From contig CAUYLG010051224.1 of the NCBI GenBank assembly GCA_963573385.1, positions 24,341 through 88,340 of the forward strand: a stretch of 64,000 nucleotides of DNA, written 5' to 3'. Shown one piece after another: positions 14,113 to 27,999 of the stretch (position 1 is its first letter; each line of letters opens with the position of its first letter). The notes below the pieces were generated by a model. It made no database searches and was not told the origin of the DNA. It was given only the letters and a program-made list of their open reading frames with translations. A program made the translations under genes and the position numbers. The stretch is from Cacajao melanocephalus. Lineage: Eukaryota; Chordata; Mammalia; Primates; Pitheciidae.

Positions 14113-15231
14113 CAGTCATTTGTCAGTAGCAAAGAGATCTTTTCCAGCAGTCCCATTAACTCTCATGTTTCCTCTTATTGGGAGAAAAATCCCCCCATGT
14201 TTAATGATCCTGTACATGTCTAATCCTCTCACTCACAGCCACCAGCAAAAAGTGCAAGGGGGATTAACCCAAAGAGAATAGCAGTTAAAATCTCATAGTG
14301 CCAAATCCATTTTTAACCAAGAGAGACTTTACTGAGAGGAGGGCCTCTAACTCAATCCCATCCTTTCCCAGGTAAAATGTACCCATTACTTACCCCAAGT
14401 CAGTCAATTGGTACTGCAGTCTATTTCCTTTGGATCTGGATAAAAACTAAGCTAAAAAGTTAACAGGTTTAAATTTTATTTTTATCAATTAGTCATTTAA
14501 GTTTTTTATTTGCCTTTCATAAAGTCTTCAAATAAAAATACTGAAATCTTTTTAGAAGTTTCTGCTTATCAATAGACATCCCTAGATGAGACTAATTTGG
14601 GAACCCTCATTTTCAAATACACTTCAATGCAGTTTTCTTCATTCGAAACATTCTACTTTATCTTTAGTAAGATTTCACCACTTCTGTAAGACTTTGCTAC
14701 ATCTGAGGCCTAACACTTACACATGTATAAACCAGAAGGAATTCAGTTCTTCAGAAATTAACATTCCATTTTTACCTAAGATATTGGCTTTGCTCTGAAA
14801 TTCATTTGATCAACTTTTTCCTACCTAAATGCACAAGAAAAATGAAACAAAGGGGTAGAACACAAAAATTCTTGAGAGTTTCCAAAAGCCAAATTTTACA
14901 CCCCCTGCAATATTAGCATTTACTATCAGTTTCTTCCTGACCCAGTCAGATGTAAGAGGCCTCTAACTGGATCCAAGCCAGTTAATCACTGTGTCAAATC
15001 TGATCTCAGGCCCCGTCCTGTTTCTGTCATGACTTCCAAACCCAGTTTGGAACAGAAATTTGATCAAAGAAACCCAGAGAGCTCAAACGCAAATCTGTGA
15101 AGCCCTGAAATCCAACAGAGAACCTATGAGGAGCCCCTGCTGCCCCAAGAGACCAACAGACACAAATGGGTCCTGTGGCTACTTCACTTCATCACTCAGT
15201 CCTCCTCAGGGACATTGGAAACTCTACTTTG

Positions 15232-15250
15232 GATCCCACCTCTGACACCA
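15232..15250 (-). other. tRNA-Leu-like primer binding site
   Basis: The plus strand reads GATCCCACCTCTGACACCA, which closely matches the CCA-ending 3' terminus of cytosolic tRNA-Leu. It sits two bases from the inner edge of the 5' LTR. A tRNA-Leu primer is known for ERV-L and some other ERV groups, so it does not by itself name the family. Confidence 0.6.
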
Positions 15251-15252
15251 TC

Positions 15253-15487
15253 TGATGAAAGTAAAGCTTCAACCAAATTCAATTATAAAAAGTTTAATTG
15301 AACAATGAACAATTTGCAAATCTGGCAACCGGTCCAGCCATAGTCGGCTGGGAGACTCCAGTACAGCCACATGATGGAAGATTTATGGACAGAGAAAAGT
15401 GAGGTAAAGAAAATGGAAGTGAGGTACAGAAACAGCTGGATTAGTTACAGCTCAGCGTTTGCCTTATTTGAGCACGGTCTGAACAGT
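15253..15487 (-). mobile_element. Truncated 5' LTR of the minus-strand ERV
   Basis: It is homologous to 7775-8003 of the 3' LTR. Similarity stops at about 15487, where the 3' LTR continues for some 155 bp more. The outer U3 end of the 5' LTR, including the CCAAT region, has therefore been lost. Confidence 0.65.
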
Positions 15488-15490
15488 ATT

Positions 15491-15930
15491 AAACTGTTGT
15501 ATCTCGATAAATAAATAGAAATTAGGGTATAACACATATATATATTCTAAATGAAAAATTCTTAATGGTAAATTTAAATTTCATTGATATTTATTCTTTT
15601 CAAATTGAAAGAATTGCTTTTCTCAGGCTGATATTTGCTAGAGAAACCTTTCCAATGGATTACAGGCTGTAGAGACCAGAGAGTTATCAAGCTATGTAAT
15701 TTTAAGTTTTTCCATTTTCTTCTTATTTAGGGAGGGTCTGTTCTATGTTAGACTCTCCTTGTTTTCTCAAGAAAGTCAAAGTTATAAATTATCTTCCTTA
15801 AAATATTTTCTACAATAGATTGAGTACTTGATATAAGCACTTGAGAATTGAGTATATAATAACACTAAGATGAAAATGGAAACAAATGCATTCTTAGGTA
15901 GTATACAAACATACTTTATTAATAATATAG
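15491..15930. other. Intergenic DNA, nothing recognised
   Basis: AT-rich sequence without an assignable repeat or open frame. It marks the outer breakpoint of the truncated 5' LTR. Confidence 0.4.
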
Positions 15931-15932
15931 GG

Positions 15933-16265
<333 letters not shown>

Positions 16266-16739
16266 TCACTGGCAAATTACATTTTGTTTTACTTTAAATT
16301 TTCCTTAGATTAACATTTTCTTATTAGTGAATGGAATGTTTTCTTTGACATCTCAACTTATTACACTAAAACCAGAGGCCCACATAAAAAGCAATCTGGT
16401 CTTTCTATATTTTTCTTACATAGTGTGACAAGTTCGAATATATTAGATTACTTAAATAAAATATATAATTCTTATAAAAATGAAAGCATTTTTATGTTAT
16501 ATCTGGTTGAAGTAAAATTTTTTTAAAAGAAAATATTTCTCATCATGACCTCTTAGATATTGAATCTCATTTAAATAGTTGAAGATTTATCAAAGTAGTT
16601 TTACATTTTAAGGATAGAGGGTTTACCTTAATTCTGTCTTGAATTTAATTTTAAGGAGTCACTCATTTTATCTAAAGTTGAACAGTTTTTTGTTTGTTTG
16701 TTTCTAAAAGGAGTATTATTTTTGGGGGGTAGGGGGATG

Positions 16740-17505
16740 ATAACCCACACTTCATTTCATTCAGTCATCAGTAGATGAACAGTTGGGACTTTTTGAACAT
16801 GATGAACAATGATTATATAAACATTCATGTACAAGTTTTTCATGTTTTCATTTCTTTTGGGTTCATAGCTAAGAATGAAACTGCTGGATTTAATGACAAC
16901 TCTATGTTCAAATTTTAAAGAACTGACAGACTGTTTTCCAAACTGTTGCATCATTTTGTTTCTACTAGCAATGAATGAGGGTTAAAATTTCTTCAAACAC
17001 TTCTTATTATCTGTCTTTCTAAATTATATCCATCCTAGTGGATGTAAAATGATATCTAATTGTCATTTTTATTTGCATTTCTCTACTGAAAAACAATATT
17101 GAACATTTTTCATGTGCTTATTGGCCACCTGTATCTCTATTTTCTTTGAAGAAATATCTATTTAGATCCTTTCTCATTTTAAAAAAATATTTTATTTTTT
17201 TATTATTGAGTTGGAAAAGTTCAATATATATTCTATATACACGACCCTTACTCAATATATGATTTGTCAATACTTTATCCCATTCAGTAGATTTTCTTTT
17301 CATTTTCTTGATACTGTTCTTTGTTGTACACACATCTTTAATTGGACTAAAATTCAATTTATCTATTCTATTTTGTATTTTGTTTTGGTGCCATATCTAA
17401 GAAACCACTGCCTAACTCAAGGTCACAAAACTTTGTTCCCATATTTTCTTCTAAGAGTTTTATGTTTATCTCTTATATTTAGTTCTTTAATTAAAAGGAA
17501 AACTC
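16740..17505 (-). mobile_element. Old L1 fragment, antisense
   Basis: The plus strand reads as the complement of L1 ORF2 3' sequence. It has the 'gaatgaaactgctgga' segment, the 'catcctagtggatgtaaaatg' type segment and the 'ccatttttcatgtg'-like segment in the order expected for a minus-strand L1. Open frames in this interval are by-products of the repeat. Confidence 0.75.
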
Positions 17506-20214
17506 TTTGGAAACTATAATGTGTCTCCTAATGACAGTGTTGCCCAAAATAGTTCCATTGTTAGTCTGCTCTGTGATGTTCTGCCAGTTCCAGCAACTAG
17601 AAGAAAACAAGAGAACAGACATAAATAACAGGAACTTCTGCTATTGCTGACAAACACCAAATAATAAATGTGAGTTAAAAATGTCCATTAGTATCTGAAA
17701 ACAGTATTTCCAAGAAACTTAATTTTAATTAATCTTATTGGATATGTAATGCTGTCTATAAAGATACAATTCAATTTATACACCAGAATTAAATCCATTT
17801 TATTACTTCAAAGAATATTTCAAATGTAAGCAAAGTTTCTCCTATAGAGATCCTAAGTTATACCTCTTTATTGTCATGAATGTTAGAGATGATCTCAGTA
17901 GTTCCATAGACATAGCAAATATAGTTAGGGTTATTTTTGGACAATTAGGCATCATGCATACTAATTGCTAAGCGATTTATACAAAAATAAATTTCAAGTA
18001 TTTGATAGGTTCATAAATAAATAACCTAAAATGGCAAATGTATTTCCACATAGTAATATGTGTTAGTGCACAGATTACTAACTGTGTGCACATAGAGATG
18101 TGTTTCAAATTACATATTTTATCATTTCTATATCTTTCTACCTTTCTGTTTTTTATTTTGTCTCTTAAACATATGCTTGTTTTGTTTGTGTTTATGAATT
18201 TTTTTTTTTATTTCTAGCTCCAGGTGACTGTCTAAATGCAAATTTCTAAATTTTAAAAACAATTTGAATAACATTTTCTATTTTCTAAAGTTAAAATTGA
18301 TTCATGTTCTGTTAATGATGTCCACTTCATTTATTTTAATCATGTGTTCATCTTTTCCCATTGCATATATATTTTGATCTTATGTAGACGTTTTCAGTAA
18401 TATTTTATGTATAATTTTTATCCTTACATACAATTAAATTATTACAATTTCAAACAATTTCTGCTTTCAAGATTGAAGCTACAGAAGGAAGTATGTGCAA
18501 TCTCAATGCACATTTAGTGACATGTTAAAGAAAATTATTTCCAAATACTAAAAACATAAAAATTTCCAAACATTTCCAGAGTTCATAAAAAAGAAACGTT
18601 AGTCCCCCCACCATTACTTTCACAAATGATGAAAGGTTTAAAATACTTCAAGGTGCATAAAAGTTACAAATGCATCCTTATGATGCACAAAATAATAATT
18701 GAAAATCAATGACTAGAAAGAAATACTCATTTTTGACTATTTATCATATTGAACAACTGTCATTATGATCAATGTGTCAAATCAGCCCATTTTTTCAACT
18801 AGTTCATCTGTAATTTAATAAAATCTTTCTATTTCTGCTAGAGTTACCTGAAATTTAAAAGCCCTGAGAGAAAACTCTGTTCAAAGTGAATGTTCATAAA
18901 ACAAGGAATTATATTTTTTTGTCGACCTTTGGTAGCATTCCTTTCAGAGAATGTTATGACGATGTGTGTAACATTTTAATTGGATAAGTGCTTTGCTTTT
19001 GACCAGCATTTAATGTGGGAGTGTGGCACGGAATGACTTCAGAAGTATCAATTTTACAAGACTTCAAATTTTAAACATATTTAAGATATATCAGTGCATA
19101 AAAATAAGGAGACAAATAGGATTAGCATGATTCTACATTTTCACAAAACAAAACAAATCAACACAAAAGTCTGCATGTTTCTAGCAAATCACTGAACTAA
19201 TGAGATTGGAGGAAAAGAGTTATAAGATGGTGCTCCCCTTTTTACTTGGTAGTTTTTCATGTTGTTTAATTTTTTTATAAGCATTTAGTAGTTTGGTGAT
19301 TTTAAAGGATTGTAAGGTTCCTGTGACTAGGCAACAATTTGGCCAATCATACAGATAGGTTTGGGAACATGTTTGAAGAAGAGCATCAGAGTCTAGTGTA
19401 TTAAGTAAAAAGTTGCATAAGTAGGCAAAAGAAACCTCCAGGAATTTAAATAAGCAAGGAAGATTTCAATCAAGGCTACTACAATAGAAGAGAAAGACTG
19501 AACCGAAGTCTACTAAAGGAAAAGTCAGGAGAGATTATAAGTGCTGGGGTGAGCTACTGGGAACATACTGGAGAATGCTAGGGAGTATGATCATTGGGAT
19601 AGGGTAATTATTCTTAAGTTTGCAATTTTTTTTCTCTGTTATTAAGCAATTGGTGTTTGTGAATTTGGTGTCCATTAAAATCAGGATTCTATTGTCCCAC
19701 AAACTTAAAGGACTGTCATCCTTGATGGGTACATTTCAAAGGTATCCAACCTAGATTTCTAACACAGACATTCTTAAATTATAAAACTGGCAAGATTCTT
19801 TTAAAAGGGACAGACTAAACATTTACAATTTGAGTTTGTTGAAGTAAATACTTACCTTGGAAAAGAGATGAAAGGAGTCTGTGTTCAGGAAAAACTGTCT
19901 AAAGTTCAGTCTAACTGAGGAGAAAATGAAGATCATCTTGATAATTTCTTTAAGTCTTCACTCCATAAAGTCAAGATTCCTCTGCTTTTCACAGCACAAA
20001 GGATCCTGATAAGAATACTACAATAACCAAATATGAGACACAATGCAGTTATATATATAAAATAACATACTATTTAAGGGCATCTACTACTCCTAGAGAC
20101 AAACAGACATTAAAATTAGAATACAAAAGTCAAAAATACAGAAATTTGAAGAACCAGTTGTACAAACAAAAATATAACAAAATAATATAGTATTTAAGAA
20201 GATTCAGATGCATT
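17506..20214. other. Intergenic DNA, nothing recognised
   Basis: About 2.7 kb of AT-rich DNA is without Alu, recognisable L1 or coding exon. No open frame exceeds about 60 codons. Ancient repeats could be present below what I can see by eye. Confidence 0.4.
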
Positions 20215-21768
20215 ACACAAAAATAAGACACTATGAAATGGCATCACCAAGATGGCAGAGCAGAAGATACTACAAACAAAAAAAACTTCATCCCTCACAC
20301 ACACAAAACACAAATGTAGATAACTATCCGCAATACAAAAGAGCTGGGATGGCTAAGGGCCCATTTAAGAATCTGCTGCAACACGATGGAGAAAAAAAAC
20401 ACAGAGACTATCCATACAAGAAAACTTTGCTATGAGGTCGGCATGCCTAAGAGCCATGATGGATATAACGAAAGAAGAAAAGCAAACGTTATTGATATCT
20501 GCCACGTAGCAGGAATTACCACAGTCCACAGCATCCTGCTGCACAGAGGACACTGGCATCTTTAGCCATTAAAGTAACCAAGAACAATTTTCTCTAAAAA
20601 ATCTGAGAGAGACATGCAGCTGCACACTTCCCCTACCAGAAGCACACACTATTGTACTATTTTGAGACTGGAGCTGCCACCTTTCTCAACTCTTCAGTTG
20701 TCCCTGACCCCAGAGCCACAGATGATCTGCAAATGTCTGTTCTATGTGGCAGCACTATGCTTGCCCACACCTCAGACACCACAGCCATCACCATAGTGAG
20801 CTATTTTGTACACCAAACCCTGTACACAAGGCCTTTCTGTGCCTGAGCTCTAGTCACCAACTTAGCTACTAGAAATTTCACCCACACACTGAACTCAAGA
20901 GGTGCTGCAGCTATACACACACTCATGTTCCAGACCCAGCTGCAAGGATGCACTGTGCCCACTGATGCCTCAGATACCACTGCCATTTCCAGAGTGAGCT
21001 GACATGTAACTCAAGCCCTGGACCTAAGTTCTTTCTGCATATGCCCAGACTCAGGCACCAGCTCAGCCATCATAGAAAGCTAGGCTCCATCCATGCCTGT
21101 AGTTTTGCACATACTTATGCTCCCACCCTTAATTTTGTAGCTGTTTCATATACTTCACATACAAGTGCCTGTATCCCTGGCACAGGTGATATTATAGCCC
21201 TGGAACCTAGAGTCATGTGTGCCAGTGCTTTAGGCCCCAGCTCTGTTGCCACTCATCAGATACCTGAGCCACCACCATTGCAGGAAGGACCACAAGTTGC
21301 ACCCAATGCCAAGATGGATCTCATCAGCCATATTTTTCCTGGTGGGAAGAAGAGAGATCAGGAGGATCTAGCAGCCATTATCACCAAAGACCCCAAAAGT
21401 CCTCACTGTCACTGTGAACATCCATAATATTAGCCAATGAGGATACTTACAATGTTGTCTACACTGAACTCAGCTGACAGAGCTAAATGAAGACTACACT
21501 GCTGTGCCCTCGTGTCAGAACTGCTGCACACCACCAGCTAGTGTGTTTGGATTCTTCTTTGAGAAGGTCTTTCTCCACCAAAATCCTTCCATAAAAGCCT
21601 AAAAACAGTGACTGTTCTACTAAATGCGCAGACATTAACATAAGGCAACAATAAAAACAAAAAAGATGAAAAAACAAGGATATAAATTACCACAATAAAA
21701 ACACAATTTCCCAGTAGCTGAAACTAAAGAAATAAAAATCTAAGAACGATGTTACAAAGAATCAAAAT

Positions 21769-22069
21769 AGGCCAGGCATCATAAATTATGCCTGTAATCT
21801 GAACACTTTGGGAGGCTGAGGTGAGTGGATCACCTGAGGTAAGGAGTTTGAGACCAGCCTCCCCAACATGGTAAAACCCAATCTCTACTAAAAATACAAA
21901 AATTAGCCAGGCATGGTAGTGCATGCCTATAATAAATACCAGCTAACTGGGAGGCTGCAGCAGAAAAATCACTTGAATCTTAGAGGTGGAGGTTGCAGTG
22001 AACTGAGATTGTACCACTGCACTCCAGCCTGGGTGACAAGAGTGAAACTCTGTTTCAAAAAAAAAAAAG
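21769..22069 (+). mobile_element. Alu, plus, inside the L1
   Basis: A complete dimeric Alu with an A tail at 22059-22070 separates L1 5'UTR from L1 ORF1-type sequence. The flanks share 'gaatcaaaata', the probable target duplication. Confidence 0.92.
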
Positions 22070-23335
22070 AATCAAAATAATTGTTCAAGGAAATTCAGTG
22101 AGTTTCAATAAAACACAAAAACAATTCAAAAATCAGGAAAATTATAAAGGAACAAACTGAGAAATTTCACACAGATTAAAATTATTTTTAAAAAGAAAAT
22201 TTTGAACTAAGGAATATAATGAATGAAATAAAAAGTAGAGAGCATTAATAGCTGCCTGATCAAGGAGAATATTCTCTGAACTTGAAGGCAAATTATTTGA
22301 AAATAATTGAGTCAAATGAGAATAAATAAATAAAAAGGAACGAAAAAAACATACAGGACTTATGGAACTGTCTCAAGAGAGATGATTTTCAAATTATAGA
22401 AGTTTGAAATTGAGACGGGAAAGAGATAAATTATTTTAGAAAATAGAGCTGAAAACTTTCAAAACCTGAAAAAAGACATAATTAGCCAAGCAGGTCAAAG
22501 GTCTCCAAAAGGTCTCCAGTAGTATTCAGTCTAAACAAGACTACACCAAGACATATTATAATTAACTATCAAAAAAATTAAAGAAAAGAAAAGGAATCTG
22601 AAAGCTACAAGAGGAAAGAAGCATATGACGTATGAGGACATTTTAAGAAGGTTATCAGTAGATTCTCAGCAGAAACCTCACAGACTGGGAGACACTGGAA
22701 TAATATATCCAAAGACCTAAAAAGAAAATAATTTCTAAATAAGAATACTTTACTTGAAAATGTTGTCCTGAAAACAGAAAGAGAAAAAGGCTTTCCAAGA
22801 CAAACTAAAGCTGAGGGAGGCCATCACCACTATATCTACTTTATAAGAAATCCTAAAGGAAGTTCTTCAAGTTGAAAGCAAATGACTATAATTAGAAACA
22901 TGAAAACATATGAAGGTAGAAATCTCATTGATAAAAGTATATAGTCAAAATTAGAATAGTCTATTATGATAATGGTGGGTAGCAAATAACCAATACCTTT
23001 AGTGTGAAGGTTCAAAGACAAAAGTATGGAAATATTAGCTACAGTAAGCTGTTAAGAGATGCATAATATAAAAAGATGTAATTTGTGTCATCAAAAACAT
23101 GAAATGTAGGGAAGGGGTGTAGTAAAAACATAGAGTTTCTTATGCAATCAAAGTTAAGTTGATATCAGCCTCAAACAGCCTATTAAACAATAAGATGTTC
23201 TAGGTAAGCCTCAAGGTAACCACCAAGCAATAATATATAGTAGATACACAAAAGATAAAAAGTAAAAAACTTAAGCATACCACTATAGAAAATCATCTAA
23301 TCACAAAGGAAATCAAGAAGAGAGAAGATATGCAA

Positions 23336-23412
23336 AATATACATATGTGTGTATGTGTGTATATATATACATATATATATATTTTGTGTGTGTGCGTGTG
23401 TGTGTATGTATT
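23336..23412. repeat. (TA)/(TG) compound microsatellite
   Basis: Alternating TATATA and TGTGTG blocks sit at the deletion joint inside the L1. They produce a Tyr/Val/Cys-rich chance open frame. Confidence 0.85.
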
Positions 23413-24723
23413 TTCCCCAACAATCAGAGCACCTAAATGTAAAATGCAAATATTAATAGATGTGAAGGGACAGGTAGACCAGAATACTGTAAGAGCAGAG
23501 TATTTCAGTACTCCACTTTTAACAATGGACTGGTCATCCAGACAGAATATCAGTAAAGAAACATTGATCTTGGACTATACTTTAGACCAAATGGAACTTA
23601 CTGACCTATCCAGAACATCCCATCTAACAGCAGAAAAATACGTACTTTTTTAAGCACATACGGAAGATTGTACACTTAGATGATATAAAAATATCCACAA
23701 AATAAGTCTTAGCAATTCCAGACAATTAAAATCATTTCAAATATCTTTTCTGACCATAAAAGCATGAAACTAGAAGTCAGAAATTAAAAAAAATTTAAGA
23801 AAATTAACAAATGAGGAAGTCAATCAACATGATCCTGTACAACTAATGGGTCAAAGGAGAAATTAAAAGCAAATTAAAAAAATATCTTGACACAAATGGA
23901 AATGGAAGCACAACATACCAAACTCTATGAGATGCAGAAACAGTGGTACTAAGGGAAAAAGTTTAAGCAATAAATACTTATGTCAAAAAAAGAAAATCTC
24001 AAGATAGCAACCTGCTGTTGCATCTTAAAAAACTAGAGAAAGAACAACTAAGCTGAAAGTTAGTAGAAGAAAGAAAATAATAAAGATTAGTACAGGAATG
24101 AATGAAATAGGGACTAGAATAACAATTAAATTAATCAATAAAGCTATGAGTAATTTTTAAAAGATAAAATTGACAAATCTTTAGCTAGACTAAGAAAAAT
24201 AATAGAACACTCAAATAAATATAACCAAGAATAGAGAAAGAGACTTTACAGTTAATACCACAGAAATACACAGAATCATTAAAAAACCCATTATGAACAA
24301 TTATGCCCCAATGAATTGGATAACCTAGAAGAAGCAGAAATTTTTGTAGAAGCATGCAACCTACCAAAATGGAATCATGAAGAAACAGAATACCTGAACA
24401 GACCAATAACAACTAAAGAGGTTGAATCAAGGATAAAAACTCTCCCATTTAAAAAAGAAAACATTGAAGAGCTGATACTTTACTACTAACTTGTATCAAA
24501 TATTTAAAGAAAAAGTAATACCAATCGTTTTCAAATTCTTCACAAGAGTGAGTAGAAGTATTTTCACACTTATTTTGTGAGGCTAGCATTACCTGATACC
24601 AAATACAACAGGAAAAGAATACAGAAAAGAATGCAACAGGAAAAGAAAAGTATAGGCCTGTGTCCCAGATTAACATAGATTCAAAAATCCTCCACAAAAC
24701 TAGTCCAAGAGCATACCAAATTC

Positions 24724-24837
24724 AAGAGCACAATCAAATAATCATTCAACACGATGACATATGATTTATCCCTGGGATTTAAGAGCACAATAAAATAATT
24801 AGTCACCATGATGACACAGGATTTATCCCTAGGAATC
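24724..24837 (+). repeat. 57-bp tandem duplication inside L1 ORF2
   Basis: Copies at 24724-24780 and 24781-24837 both begin 'aagagcacaat' and both contain 'gatttatccct'. They differ at about a fifth of positions. The repeated piece corresponds to one stretch of the L1 reverse-transcriptase region, so the duplication arose after insertion or in the source copy. Confidence 0.8.
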
Positions 24838-25685
24838 AAGGATACAGAAATGTATAAATGTGACACCCTACATTACCAGAATATAGAACCTAAACAAGAA
24901 GATCATCTTAATAAGCCCAGAAAAGGCATAAACAGACTTCATAATGAAGACACCAAAATGTTTGCAAGAAAAGCAAAAATTGACAAACGGGATCTAATTA
25001 AACTAAAAAAAACTTCTTCTGCACAGCAAAAAAAAACAAAACAAAGAAACAAAAATACCTATTAGCAGAGTAAACAGGAAACCTACAAAATGAGAGAAAA
25101 TTTTTGCAAACTATGCATCTGACAAAGGTCTAATCTCCAGCATCTAAATAATCAAATTTACAAGAAAAATAATAATAATTAGACAAAGGACATGAACACT
25201 TTTCTAAAGAAGACATACATGCAGCCAACAATCATATTTTAAAACAAAGCTCAACATCGCTGATCATCACAGCAATGCAAATCAAAACCACAGTAAGATA
25301 CTATCTAACACCAGTCAGAATATTAATAATAAGTCAAAAAATAACAAATGATGGCTAGGTTGTGGAGAAAAGGGAATGCTTATATACTGTTGGTGGTAGT
25401 GTAAATTAGTTCAACCATTGTGGAAGACAGTGTGGCAATTCCTTAAAGACCTAAAGACAGAAATACCATTCAACTTGGCAATCCCATTACTGTGTATATA
25501 CCCAAAGGAATATAAATCATTCTATTATAAAGACACATGTACACATATGTTTGTTGCAGCACTATTCACAATAGCAAATACATGAAATCAACCTAAAAGT
25601 TTAACAGTGATAAACTGGATAAAGAAAATGTAGTACATATACACCATGGAATACTATGCAGATATAAAATAAAGAAAGAGATCAT

Positions 25686-27868
25686 GTTTTTTTCAGGGAC
25701 ACAGATGGCATTTGACAAAATTCAATTTCATTTATTATAAAAATTCTCAGCAAAATAGTACGAATGAAGCTCAACACAATAACGGCCATATATGACACAC
25801 CTATAGCTAACATCATGCTCAATGTTGAAAAGTTGAAAGCTTTCTCTCTAAGATCAGAAAAAAACATAGATGCCCACTTTCATCTATTCTATTCAACACA
25901 GTATATGGAGTTCTAGACAGAGAAATTAGGTAGAGGGAAAAAAACAAGATATTTAAATAGGAAAGAAATAAGCTAACTTGTCTGCAGAAGATATGATTTT
26001 ACATATAGAAAACTCTAAAGGCTTCACCAAAAAAACTGTTGGAACTGAAAAACAAATTCATTAAAGTTGTATATTACAAGGTCAACATACAAAAATCAGT
26101 AGTATTTCTATATACTAACAATGCACTATCTTAAAAATAATTAAGAAAGCAATCCCATTTACAATAGCAACAATAAAATACTTAGGAATACATTTAACCA
26201 AGGAGATTATACATGACAAACTATAAACTACTGATAAATGTAATTGAAGAAGATGAAAATAAATGGAAAGATATCTTATGTTCAGGGATTGAAATAATTA
26301 ATATTGTTAAAAAATCCATACTACTCAAAGTGATCTACAGATTCAATGCAATCCCTATCAAATGTCAAATGACATTTTTCATAGAAAATGAAATAATAGT
26401 CAAATTCATATGGAAAGAAAAAGACTCCTAATAGCCAAAGGAACTGAGCAGAAAGAACAAGAATGAAAATTAAGGCATCATTCTACCTGATTTCAGAATA
26501 TGATACAAAGCTATATTAATCAAAAAAGCATAATTAATGTTGACAAACTGATTTGCACATGCAGAAAAATGAAATTTGACCCTCATCTTACAGCACATAC
26601 AAAAATTAACTCAAAATGGATTAAGTACTGGACTCTAAGCCTTGAAACTGTACAAACACTAGAAAAAATAGAAAGAAAGCCCTATGACATTGGTCTGGGC
26701 AATACTCTTTTGGACCCCAAAAGCATAGACAACCATAGAAAAAATAAACAAAGGAGATTACATTCAGCTAAAAAATATTCTGTACAGAAAATGAAACAAT
26801 AGAGTGAAAAGACAACCTATGGAATGGGAGAAAATACCTCAAAACCATACATCTGATACCAAAATATATAAGGAAATCAAATGACCTAGTAGCAAGAAAA
26901 CAAATAACCTTATATTAAGGGCAAATAACTTGAATAGATACTTCTCAAAGAAAACATACAGATGTCCACAGGTATGTAAACCCATGAGCAGTATCACTAA
27001 TCATAAGGGAAATGCAAATCAAAAAACAATGAGATATTACCAGTTAAAATGGCTATTAATAAAAAGACAACAGATAACCTAGTTTACACAGATGTAGGGA
27101 AAAGGTAACTCTTGCACACTGCTAATAGTAATACAAATTATTATAGCCATTTTGAAAAACAATATGGCGATTCCTCAAAAAATTAAAAATATAACTATTA
27201 ACGTGATTCAATAACCCTATTTCTAGATATATATACAAAGTATATGAAACCAGCATTTCAAACAGATATCTGCATTCCCATGTTCATTTACACATTATTC
27301 ACAATAACCAGGATATGGAACCAACCTAAATGCCCATCAATAGATGAATGAACAAAGAAGTTGTGGTATATAAACACAAGGGAATACTATTAAGTCATAA
27401 AAGAAAAAAATCTTGTCATTTGTGGCACAAATGGTAAACCTAGAGGACATTAGGTTAAATAAAATAAGTAAATAAGACATTGAAAGACGTATATTGCACA
27501 ATCTCACTTACATGTGAAATTCAGAAAAGTTGAACTCATACACGTTCAGAGTAGAATGATGGTTACCAGGGTGTGGGGAAGGGGAGGAGTTGTAAGATTG
27601 GGGAGATGTTGGTCAAAAGATACAAAATTTTAGTAAGAAGGATTAAGTTCAAGACTTTTATTGTAAAGTATAATGACTATATTGGATAACAATACATTGC
27701 ACACATGAAAATTTTAAGCATTCTCTTCACACACGAAAAAGTATGTGAGGTAATGAATATGTTAATTAGCTTGATTTAGCCAATCTGCAGTGTATATCAA
27801 AACATCATGCTGTATACAATAAATATATAAAATTTTTATTTGCCCAATTAAAAATAAATAAATATAAA
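25686..27868 (+). mobile_element. Second L1 piece: ORF2 to 3'UTR end
   Basis: At about 25690 the sequence jumps from near the ORF2 stop region back to reverse-transcriptase sequence ('catttgacaaaattcaa'). It then runs through the C-terminal ORF2 part and an old L1 3'UTR ('tggttaccagggtgtgggg') to an A/T-rich end at about 27868. Either two elements are fused or one has been rearranged. Confidence 0.78.
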
Positions 27869-27999
27869 ACTATGAGAGTCTGGAAGCAAATTTATCTTAT
27901 TAAGACAAAGAAATGGATAAATGATTTCAGGAAAATATTTTTTGTTTAAAATGATCTTATTGGTCTAAAAGTCTAAGTTCAGAAATATATCACAGCACA

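Larger units (their letters stand above)
20215..25685 (+). mobile_element. L1 (L1M/early L1P type) 5'UTR to 3' ORF2, degraded
   Basis: A 'caagatggcagagcagaag' start typical of old L1 5'UTRs opens the element. The 5'UTR runs to about 21765, where an Alu is inserted. ORF1/intergenic-type sequence resumes at 22080-23330 (for example 'gactacaccaagacatatta' and 'ctcagcagaaacctcacag'). Endonuclease-end and reverse-transcriptase portions of ORF2 follow at 23500-24900, then the C-terminal ORF2 segment to 25685. Deletions, a (TA/TG) expansion at 23340-23410 and a 57-bp tandem duplication break every frame. The 128-codon frame at 21041-21427 is inside the 5'UTR. Confidence 0.82.

Noticed and set aside
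21041..21427. 128-codon frame rich in His, Pro and Ser
   Set aside because: It lies inside the L1 5'UTR, which is GC-richer and gives chance frames.
23330..23653. 107-codon frame with Tyr/Ile/Cys/Val repeats
   Set aside because: Its start is a TA/TG microsatellite and its end is L1 ORF2 sequence.
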